A stretch of DNA of 5,129 nt from Frondihabitans sp. Lineage in GTDB: Bacteria; Actinomycetota; Actinomycetes; Actinomycetales; Microbacteriaceae. The stretch spans positions 1-5,129 of the forward strand of contig JAODMX010000155.1 in NCBI GenBank assembly GCA_025464735.1, written 5' to 3'. Shown piece by piece: positions 1-5,129 of the stretch. The first letter of the stretch is position 1, and every line of letters starts with the position of its first letter. The notes beneath the pieces were generated by a model. The model did not search any database and was not told the DNA's origin. It was given only the letters and a program-made list of their open reading frames with translations. The position numbers and the translations under genes are program-made.

Positions 1-799
1 GAGATCGGTCACCGGCCGCGCCGTCTCGCTGATTCGTTTGGAACTGGATCATGTACTCGATTGACGACATGAAACCCGCCGGCAGGTAGATGAGGATGAA
101 GGTCGCGATGAAAGCCATCGCGTAGACGAACATCGAGATCAGGCCGCGCCAGAGCTGCTTGCGGCGGAACGCCAGGTAAACGAACGACAGGACGAGGACT
201 GCCGTCGACACTTTCGAGGTGACGGACGCGGCCATCAGGATCCCGGACACGGCCGGCAGCCACCAGCTGCCGCGGCGGTACCACCACCAAGCGACGGCCA
301 GCGACGCGATGGCGAACGCGACCATGAAAGGCTCGAGAATGGCGAACCGGTCGATCCGAATGCCGGCTTCCGCGGCGGCTCGGGGGAGTAGCCACCATGC
401 GCCGGTCGCTGTGACGGCCCAGACGAGGCCGATCTCGCGGCGCAACCAGAAGAGAATGACCCATCCCGTCACGAAGACGAACGTCGTGGTGATGAAGCGC
501 CCGGAGACTTTCCCCGTCGACCCGATGATCTGCGCTTCACCGATGAAGTATTTCGCCAGCGGCGGGTGCTCGCGATTCTCGACGAAGATGCCGTGTACGT
601 AGTTGAGACCGGCGCCGAGGTAGGTGGGCTCGTCGGCCTGGAAGTTGGCGCCGCCGAGGTTGGCGTAGCAGGTGTAGATGCCCCAGACAGTGAGGAAAGC
701 CAGAACGACGATCGTCGTTACGGCCGCCCATCGGCTCGTGGTCGGGACCACGCCGTCGCCGCGGGACAGAACACGATCGTCGAGATCGATGGTGGTCAT
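1..799 (-). CDS. GT-C membrane glycosyltransferase, PMT/GT39-like (partial, 3' end off the left edge)
   Basis: Reading from the ATG at 799-797, the frame stays open for 266 codons to the window edge, so this is about the N-terminal half of a protein that usually has 450-550 residues. It looks like a polyprenyl-phosphate-sugar-dependent glycosyltransferase of the dolichyl-phosphate-mannose protein mannosyltransferase type. A short cytoplasmic N-terminus precedes TM1 (about residues 24-46). An outer loop carries the acidic pair D56-E57 in ADEPTY, then EHPPLAKYFIG (77-87), the usual GT39 loop-1 signatures. Further hydrophobic segments lie near 101-119, 124-140, 152-173, 180-211 and 218-240. RIDRFAILEP (148-157) resembles the second conserved arginine/acidic region. 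Such enzymes use an externally presented lipid-phosphate sugar; the acceptor (protein, glycan or lipid) cannot be told here. The gene follows the fusion gene by 50 bases in the same direction and is probably co-transcribed. No strong Shine-Dalgarno sequence is seen (GAAAG only), and no other in-frame ATG, GTG or TTG lies in the gap. Confidence 0.88.
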   Translation of the reverse strand, partial: MTTIDLDDRVLSRGDGVVPTTSRWAAVTTIVVLAFLTVWGIYTCYANLGGANFQADEPTYLGAGLNYVHGIFVENREHPPLAKYFIGEAQIIGSTGKVSGRFITTTFVFVTGWVILFWLRREIGLVWAVTATGAWWLLPRAAAEAGIRIDRFAILEPFMVAFAIASLAVAWWWYRRGSWWLPAVSGILMAASVTSKVSTAVLVLSFVYLAFRRKQLWRGLISMFVYAMAFIATFILIYLPAGFMSSIEYMIQFQTNQRDGAAGDRS

Positions 800-849
800 C
801 TGATCGGCTTTCGTGGCGTCATGCGCGGGGTGGGCGAAGTCGGAGACGG

Positions 850-2898
850 CTAACGGCCGCCGGCTGCGGGCTGTGCTTGTGAGAGGTCGTTCGTGGCGGG
901 TGCCGCTCCGGTGATCGCGGCGATTGAGGTCTCGAGTTCTCCGCCCATCGTTTCGAGCGAATAGATGCGACGGGCCTCGTCTCGGAAGCGGCGTGCCTGG
1001 GCTGCCCGCTCCGGGGAAGCGCTCTCGGTGATCAGGATGTCGGCCCAGGCGCGGCCGTCGCCCGACGGAGCGAGGAGACCTGTCACGCCGGGGCGCACGG
1101 CGTCGAGTAGCCCTTCGATGTTGGCGGCGACGGTGAGGAGGCCGGCCTGAGCCGACTCGATGACGACCAGACCGAAGCCCTCTATGTCGTTCGGCACCGG
1201 AATGTTTGGCTGCACGAAGAAGTCGGCGCCCGACAGGAGTAGCTCCCGCTGGTCGTCGCCGATGTAGCCGAGGAGTCGAACCCGGTCGCTCACTCCCAGC
1301 CGCTCGGCGTCCTTCAGGATTTCGTCACGGTCGGGCCCGGATCCGGCGACGAGGTAGATGAATTCGGACGGCAGCAGCGGTACGACCTCGTTGACGAACC
1401 AGCGAACACCCTTGCGTTTCACAAGACGGCCGGTGGTCATGAGCACCACACTGTCTGCGGCGAGGTCGAACTGCGACAGAATCTGCTCCCGCGCCGCCTG
1501 CCTGTCGTCGCGGACGGCTTCGGCCAGTTCGATCCCCATCGTGACGACCTCGGCGCGGCGCGGGTCGACCCCGGCGTCGATCGCCTGGTCAAGGGTGGCC
1601 CGGCTGATGGCCAGTACTTTTGGCGCGCGACGGAGAGCCCCGTGAACGACCCGCCTATAGGCGGGGTTGGAGTAGGTGATGTCGAGCCCGCAGACCATTG
1701 TCAGCGCGCGACGACGGAAGACGCGCGGGATCCAGCCGAGCAGGGCCCAGGCGAGCGCGTCGCCGAAGAGGTACACGTCGTCGCTGCCGGCGATGCTTCG
1801 CCCGAGGAGGCGGAACGCCGTGACGGGCATCCACCAGAGGAGGTTTTTGTTGCCGCGACCCATGGCGATGAGGCCTGAGTGGCCGTAGGCCTGCCGGAGA
1901 GCGAGGTCGGTGTTGAAGGCGAGTGTCTCCATCCCGCCGACCGACGGGGGAAACTTCCGGGTTACGTAGGTGACGTGAAGCCCGGGTTCGTTCTTCTGTC
2001 GGGCTCGGCGGCGGCCGCCGATCGTGAAGAGAAGCATGGCGACATCGCCGAGGGTCATGAAGAGGCGGTGCACCACGGCAAGCCCAAGCACGGTTGTCGC
2101 GCCGAGCGTGGGCCCCAGGACGAACACGAGGACCGCCTCGCGAACCCCGACCCCTGCCGGCGCGATGATCGCGACGAAGCCGGCCACCCAGCCGAGGCCG
2201 TAGCCGCTGACGCCGTCGAGGAGCACCCGGAACGAGAACCCCGAGGTGCCGAAGGCCAGGCAGGCGAGAGCGGACCCGAGGAAGAACCAGCTCATGATGC
2301 TCCAGCCGATCGCCGCGGCGAAGGGGCGGGGGAGGATCGTGGGAAGGGCGCCGTCTTTCCGCAGGAGCTTGAGCGCAAGGCGGATGACTCGGTTGAGGAC
2401 TGGCGGAACCAGCACGATGAGCCCGCCGACCAGGAGGAGAACGAGGAGGTACCAGTAGTGCGTGACGAGGGCGGGAATCGTGAACAGCACTCCGACGCCG
2501 TAGACCAGGCCGACCGTGGCACTCAGGAGCAGGGCGATCGTCATCGAACCGACGCTGATGATGGCGCTCAGGCCGAACGCCTTGCCGAGGCGCGCACTGG
2601 CCACAACCGGCCAGATGCCCCCGGGGATGTATTTACCGAGCTGCGACGTGAAGAACACGCTCGAGGCCTCGGGCCGGGACAGGTCGGTGCCGAGGGACCG
2701 CACGATGGCGCGCCACGACAGCATGTTCACGTAGAGGCCGACGATGACGCATGCCGCGGAAGCAATGATCAGGGGCCAGGCAACCTCGGAAAGGCCGTCG
2801 AGCATGGGCTTCCAGTTCTTGGCGATCGCATAGATCAGGAAGGCGACGGCGAGGAGGCCGAAGACGATCTGTGCGACTGTCCGCAAACGTTTGAGCAT
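850..2898 (-). CDS. Fusion: LPG-synthase-TM (UPF0104-type) membrane domain plus GT4 glycosyltransferase
   Basis: This 682-residue protein joins two normally separate modules. Residues about 9-295 form a polytopic membrane domain of the lysylphosphatidylglycerol synthase TM / UPF0104 family. It has roughly seven or eight hydrophobic segments, the family motif SQLGKYIPGGIWP (85-97) and APAGVGVREA (274-283). After a short basic linker (RRRARQK, about 296-302), residues 307-682 are a full GT4 enzyme of GT-B fold. It shows FPPSVGGME (315-323), the donor-site TGRLVKRKG (489-497, with R491 and K496), VAGSGP (517-522), and the EX7E pair E573/E581 in EGFGLVVIE. No MprF-type aminoacyltransferase domain is present. 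The enzyme should sit in the cytoplasmic membrane with its GT4 domain in the cytosol, acting on a lipid-linked or lipid acceptor; flipping by the membrane part is inference. An open frame extends up to a GTG at 2982, but the ATG at 2898 is preferred: it sits just before TM1 and downstream of the likely promoter. No Shine-Dalgarno sequence precedes it. Confidence 0.9.
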   Translation of the reverse strand: MLKRLRTVAQIVFGLLAVAFLIYAIAKNWKPMLDGLSEVAWPLIIASAACVIVGLYVNMLSWRAIVRSLGTDLSRPEASSVFFTSQLGKYIPGGIWPVVASARLGKAFGLSAIISVGSMTIALLLSATVGLVYGVGVLFTIPALVTHYWYLLVLLLVGGLIVLVPPVLNRVIRLALKLLRKDGALPTILPRPFAAAIGWSIMSWFFLGSALACLAFGTSGFSFRVLLDGVSGYGLGWVAGFVAIIAPAGVGVREAVLVFVLGPTLGATTVLGLAVVHRLFMTLGDVAMLLFTIGGRRRARQKNEPGLHVTYVTRKFPPSVGGMETLAFNTDLALRQAYGHSGLIAMGRGNKNLLWWMPVTAFRLLGRSIAGSDDVYLFGDALAWALLGWIPRVFRRRALTMVCGLDITYSNPAYRRVVHGALRRAPKVLAISRATLDQAIDAGVDPRRAEVVTMGIELAEAVRDDRQAAREQILSQFDLAADSVVLMTTGRLVKRKGVRWFVNEVVPLLPSEFIYLVAGSGPDRDEILKDAERLGVSDRVRLLGYIGDDQRELLLSGADFFVQPNIPVPNDIEGFGLVVIESAQAGLLTVAANIEGLLDAVRPGVTGLLAPSGDGRAWADILITESASPERAAQARRFRDEARRIYSLETMGGELETSIAAITGAAPATNDLSQAQPAAGGR

Positions 2899-2900
2899 GA

Positions 2901-2936
2901 CTAAGAGGTTCGTCCGATCCGTGAGAGCAAGGCCAT
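2901..2936 (-). other. Possible 11-codon leader reading frame ending 2 nt before the fusion gene
   Basis: An ATG at 2936-2934 opens an 11-codon frame (MALLSRIGRTS) that stops with TAG at 2903-2901, leaving only two bases before the ATG of the fusion gene. The fusion gene has no visible Shine-Dalgarno sequence, so termination-reinitiation from this frame could supply ribosomes. A GGAT stretch lies about ten bases ahead of the leader ATG, which is weak. The frame is open further upstream into the wbbL region, so chance is possible. Confidence 0.2.
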
Positions 2937-2954
2937 CGGGACGATCCGATCGGC

Positions 2955-2977
2955 GGCCCGGTGCGCCCGGTAGGGCC
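2955..2977 (-). repeat. GC-rich hairpin with a doubled GCCCGGT unit, in the leader of the fusion gene
   Basis: On the plus strand GCCCGGT occurs at 2956-2962 and again at 2965-2971. GGCCC (2955-2959) can pair with GGGCC (2973-2977) over a 13-base loop, or GCCC (2965-2968) with GGGC (2973-2976) over a 4-base loop, so two exclusive hairpins are possible. It would sit at the very 5' end of the transcript from the promoter at 2984-2992. No T-run follows, so it does not look like an intrinsic terminator for wbbL. Confidence 0.25.
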
Positions 2978-2983
2978 CGCACG

Positions 2984-2992
2984 ACTCTAACA
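2984..2992 (-). promoter_or_regulatory. Candidate extended -10 promoter of the fusion / GT-C gene pair
   Basis: Read on the minus strand the site is TGTTAGAGT: an extended TGn element followed by TAGAGT, a TANNNT -10 box (2989-2984). The predicted transcription start is near 2977. The best -35 match is CTGCCC with a 16-base spacer, which is poor, as often with extended -10 promoters. The site falls in the only sizeable gap between genes here, 22 bases after the wbbL stop. If used, it excludes the GTG at 2982 as start, because that codon lies upstream of the mRNA start, and leaves a leader of about 79 bases. Confidence 0.4.
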
Positions 2993-3013
2993 TTGCGAAC
3001 ACTGCGGGCAGCC

Positions 3014-3877
3014 TCAGGTTCGGCGACCCCGGGAGACGAGGAAGCGGGAGCGGACGGCGAGACCGATCCGGACTCCGAGGAGGATCGGCACCCACGCGGG
3101 GCCGGGATGGGTCTTCGCGATGTACTGATATGCGCTGCGGTGATGCGCCTTGATCATCACGTCGGCGACCTTCTCGGTGCTTGCACCGCCGATGTGGACC
3201 ACTGTGGCCTGCGGTACGAAAAGGTTGTCCCAGCCCGCGGCCGCCATGCGGCGACCGAGGTCGACGTCTTCGAAGTACATGAAGAAGTCGTCGTCGAAGC
3301 CGCCGACGTCTTCGAAGGCAGTGCGCCGGATCAGGAGGAACGCACCCGAGAGCCAGCCCACTCGCGTGGTCGTGTCGGAGGCGGAGACGTCGCGCTGCTG
3401 GTAGCGCCTGGTCCAGGGGTTGGTCGGCCAGATGCCGGAGAGCACGGCGTGCCCGATGCCGTTTCGGATCGACGGCAGGGCCCGCGCGGACGGGTAGATC
3501 GTGCCGTCGGGCTCGAGGATCTTCGGCCCCAGGACGCCCGCACGCGGGTTCTCATCGGCTGCGGCCAGCAGCGTGTCGACCGCGCCCTCGGTGACCTGGG
3601 TGTCGGGATTGCAGACGAGCACCCAGTCGATGTCGTCTCCGAACGTCGCCACGCCGATGTTCGCTGCCGATCCGTAGCCGACGTTGCCGGGCGATCGCAC
3701 GAGCGTCACGTGGTCGTTCTCGAGCGCCGCGCGCTCGGGTGCACCGTCGGTGGAGCCGTTGTCGACGACGACGACGTTGTCGCGAGCCGCCTCCTCGCTG
3801 TCGAGGGAGCGGATGAAGCTCTCGAGGGTGTCTCCCGGCGAGAACGTGATCGTGACGACGCCGATCTGCCGGCTCAC
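3014..3877 (-). CDS. wbbL: WbbL-like L-rhamnosyltransferase, family GT2
   Basis: This 287-residue protein matches the WbbL family (COG1216), which moves L-rhamnose from dTDP-rhamnose to polyprenyl-diphosphate-GlcNAc at the cytoplasmic membrane face; mycobacterial WbbL is about 300 residues. A single GT2 domain fills the chain: VVVVDNGSTDG (35-45) for nucleotide binding, GNVGYGSAANIG (64-75), the metal-binding DXD-like CNPDT (89-93), GWLSGAFLLIRR (174-185), and GGFDDDFFMYFEDVDLGRR (192-210) with the catalytic-type E203-D204. DGTIYPSAR (124-132), HAVLSGIWPTNPWTRRYQ (143-160) and KAHHRSAY (243-250) are, from memory, features shared with Mycobacterium tuberculosis WbbL rather than with GT2 enzymes in general. 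There are no clear TM helices. The GTG start overlaps the stop of the upstream GT4 gene as GTGA (3877-3874), with only a weak GGCGGTG before it, so translation is probably coupled. In a non-mycobacterial host the product would prime a rhamnose-containing wall polysaccharide and not arabinogalactan; that use is inferred. Confidence 0.9.
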   Translation of the reverse strand: MSRQIGVVTITFSPGDTLESFIRSLDSEEAARDNVVVVDNGSTDGAPERAALENDHVTLVRSPGNVGYGSAANIGVATFGDDIDWVLVCNPDTQVTEGAVDTLLAAADENPRAGVLGPKILEPDGTIYPSARALPSIRNGIGHAVLSGIWPTNPWTRRYQQRDVSASDTTTRVGWLSGAFLLIRRTAFEDVGGFDDDFFMYFEDVDLGRRMAAAGWDNLFVPQATVVHIGGASTEKVADVMIKAHHRSAYQYIAKTHPGPAWVPILLGVRIGLAVRSRFLVSRGRRT

Positions 3878-5010
3878 CGGGACACCGCCACGGCGGCTCG
3901 GAAGGCGGCCATGTGTTCGTCGGCTGATCTCTCCCAGGTGAAGTCGGCGGCGCGCGCCGGGCCTTCAGCCGCCCGCGTGGTCCGGGAGCGCACATCGAGC
4001 AGGATCTCCGAGAGCGCCTTTTCGAGACTAGGCCCGTCGGGCTCGGCGTAGTACGCGACCTCGCCGCCCACCTCGGGAAGCGCGAGCCGCGGCGTCGTGA
4101 GCACCGCCGTGCCGCAGGCCATGGCTTCCAGGACCGGCAGGCCGAATCCTTCGCCGTCGCTCGGGTAAGCGACGAGGTCGGCCCCCGAGAGGAAGCCGGG
4201 GAGGTCGCCATCGTCGAGGAACCCGGTCCACTGCACCCGGGGGGAGTGACGCTTGGATCCGAGAAGGGCGGTCGCCTCGTCGTCCCAGCCCGCGCCTCCC
4301 GCGATCAGGAGCCGCCACCCCGCGAGACGTTCGTCGTCGGTAGCCCGGAGGAAGGCCTCGACGAGAGGGACGACGTTCTTGCGTGGCTCGATCGTGCCGA
4401 CGAAGGCGACGTACGGGCCGCGGCCCTCGAACACTGTCACGGCGCGCGCCTGGGCGTTCTGGCCCTGCGGTCGGAAGCGGGCGGTGTCGATGCCGTGGTA
4501 GGCCACGACGCCGGAATCGAGCCGCGCGCGGGTGGCGCGCCTCACCTCATCGAGTGTCGCCTGACTGGGCGTCACGCAGACGGCCGCCTGGCGCACGGAG
4601 AACCTCGTCCAGAAGCGGAAGAAGGTGCGCTTCAGGCGACTGTGCAGCTGGGGGTGTGAGAAAAAGGTCGCGTCGTGCAGGGTGACCACCACCGGCATCG
4701 AGTGGGCGATCGGCATTGTGTAGTGCGGTGCCAGAAGAACGTCGGCGTGAACGCGTCGCGCAAGACGGGGGAGCGCGACCTGTTCCCAGAGGAGACGGCC
4801 GGGAACGGTGCGCGCCCAGCGGGGAACGACCTCGACGCGGGCCCGGGGTGCGCGCTCGCTCCACATCTCTGCGTCGCGGGCCTGGGACGACACGACGAGC
4901 TCGACATCGTCGCGGGCCGCGAGCGCAGGCACCAGGTTGAGGAGGTATCGCCCGACGCCGCCGGCGTTAGCGGGAATGGACGTCGCGTCGACGAAAGCGG
5001 TGAGGGTCAC
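3874..5010 (-). CDS. GT4 glycosyltransferase (mannosyl/rhamnosyltransferase-like)
   Basis: A 378-residue cytoplasmic, retaining glycosyltransferase of GT-B fold, normal in length for the family. The N-terminal half opens with FVDATSIPANAGGVGRYL (6-23), whose GGVGRY loop contacts the donor in this family, then LLWEQVALP (73-81) and TLHDATFF (110-117). The C-terminal half has FVGTIEPRKN (203-212, R210/K211 for the nucleotide-diphosphate), IAGGAGWDD (236-244), GFLDDGDLPGFL (263-274) and EGFGLPVLEAMACG (287-300) with the EX7E pair E287/E295. This pattern fits GT4 enzymes such as WbaZ/MtfA-type mannosyltransferases, but the sugar cannot be read from the sequence. The overlap with wbbL argues that both act on one lipid-linked oligosaccharide. 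The GTG at 5010 is chosen because it sits five residues before the first beta-strand and 9 bases after a -10 box. An in-frame GTG at 5040 or TTG at 5106 would add 10 or 32 residues unlike the family. Confidence 0.92.
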   Translation of the reverse strand: MTLTAFVDATSIPANAGGVGRYLLNLVPALAARDDVELVVSSQARDAEMWSERAPRARVEVVPRWARTVPGRLLWEQVALPRLARRVHADVLLAPHYTMPIAHSMPVVVTLHDATFFSHPQLHSRLKRTFFRFWTRFSVRQAAVCVTPSQATLDEVRRATRARLDSGVVAYHGIDTARFRPQGQNAQARAVTVFEGRGPYVAFVGTIEPRKNVVPLVEAFLRATDDERLAGWRLLIAGGAGWDDEATALLGSKRHSPRVQWTGFLDDGDLPGFLSGADLVAYPSDGEGFGLPVLEAMACGTAVLTTPRLALPEVGGEVAYYAEPDGPSLEKALSEILLDVRSRTTRAAEGPARAADFTWERSADEHMAAFRAAVAVSR

Positions 5011-5019
5011 GATCGGACC

Positions 5020-5025
5020 AGGGTA
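5020..5025 (-). promoter_or_regulatory. Candidate -10 box for the GT4-wbbL operon (near-leaderless)
   Basis: On the minus strand TACCCT followed by GG ends 9 bases before the GTG start at 5010. A normal -10 to start-site spacing puts transcription initiation near 5013, an A, giving a leader of about 3 bases. This would explain why no Shine-Dalgarno sequence is seen. No convincing -35 is present (CTGACG lies 21 bases upstream, which is too far). Leaderless mRNAs are common in actinobacteria. Confidence 0.4.
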
Positions 5026-5101
5026 CAGGGCAGGCTGCACGCCGAGCGTCAGGGAGGGTGCCTTCGGCGGGGCGAGGTCGGGTGCATCGTCGCCGTCTTC
5101 G

Positions 5102-5107
5102 TACAAT
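5102..5107 (+). promoter_or_regulatory. Candidate -10 box of a divergent promoter facing off the right edge
   Basis: TACAAT on the plus strand differs from the consensus TATAAT by one base and is followed by GG. It points toward a gene that would begin beyond the window end; transcription would start near 5114-5115. No good -35 hexamer is found at 16-19 bases. The minus-strand genes begin leftward at 5010, so the roughly 120-base edge would be a divergent intergenic region. The neighbour gene is not visible, so this remains tentative. Confidence 0.3.
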
Positions 5108-5129
5108 GGTCGCTGCCGCCTAAGTTCGG

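Noticed and set aside
9..464. A 151-codon minus-strand frame at the left edge
   Set aside because: It is rich in arginine, proline and histidine and lies in a different frame of the same stretch that encodes the GT-C protein, whose frame shows membrane segments and the ADEPTY and EHPPLAKYF motifs.
800..849. A terminator or promoter between the fusion gene and the GT-C gene
   Set aside because: Only a 3-base stem (GGC/GCC) and no TANNNT box with reasonable spacing was found, so the two genes are treated as one transcription unit.
850..2898. Assignment of the fusion protein as MprF (lysylphosphatidylglycerol synthase)
   Set aside because: The membrane part fits the family but the C-terminal half is a GT4 glycosyltransferase, and no MprF aminoacyltransferase domain is present, so lipid lysinylation is not supported.
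1879..2904. A 341-codon plus-strand open frame opposite the fusion gene
   Set aside because: Its translation is almost entirely charged and small residues (E, D, R, G, A, H), with no recognisable domain. It mirrors the third-position GC bias of the clear minus-strand gene, so it is a shadow.
2955..2977. The GC-rich inverted repeat as an intrinsic terminator of wbbL
   Set aside because: The stem is only 4-5 base pairs and no T-run follows on the minus strand.
2899..2982. A longer fusion protein starting at the GTG at 2982 (710 residues)
   Set aside because: The added 28 residues are arginine- and proline-rich with no family match, the GTG sits immediately after a -10 box where the mRNA would not include it, and no ribosome-binding sequence precedes it.
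2891..4051. A 386-codon plus-strand open frame spanning wbbL and the gap
   Set aside because: It is low in hydrophobic residues, has no motif, and lies antisense to strongly motif-supported wbbL and the end of the GT4 gene; it fits a GC-rich shadow frame.

Overview
This is a GC-rich window. The codon usage, the short TANNNT-type -10 boxes close to start codons and the protein sequences point to a high-GC Gram-positive bacterium. The order Micrococcales, perhaps a Microbacteriaceae member, is the best guess, but the lineage is inferred from style and not from a marker gene. All four convincing genes lie on the minus strand and all concern surface glycan or glycoconjugate assembly. I see no tRNA, rRNA, CRISPR array, insertion sequence or broken gene.

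Reading in the direction of transcription (right to left): 5129-5011 is a short non-coding edge. It carries a likely start-proximal promoter for the first gene and a possible promoter pointing the other way, out of the window. Bases 5010-3874 encode a soluble GT4 glycosyltransferase. It overlaps by four bases (GTGA) the next gene, 3877-3014, a family GT2 enzyme closely resembling WbbL, which adds L-rhamnose to a polyprenyl-diphosphate-GlcNAc primer. A 115-base gap follows, holding an extended -10 promoter candidate, a GC-rich hairpin and a tiny leader reading frame that stops two bases before the next start. Bases 2898-850 encode a 682-residue fusion of a multi-helix membrane domain of the lysylphosphatidylglycerol-synthase-TM type (UPF0104, AglD2/MprF-like) with a complete GT4 glycosyltransferase. 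After 50 bases, 799-1 is the N-terminal half of a GT-C membrane glycosyltransferase of the PMT/GT39 type, cut by the left edge.

Together the genes suggest stepwise building of a lipid-linked saccharide on the cytoplasmic face (WbbL plus the GT4 enzyme). A membrane-anchored enzyme that may both extend and move a lipid-linked sugar (the fusion) would come next, then an outward-facing polyprenyl-phosphate-sugar-dependent transferase (the GT-C protein). The individual families are well supported; the pathway order and sugars, apart from rhamnose for WbbL, are inference. The most unusual item is the membrane-domain/GT4 fusion.
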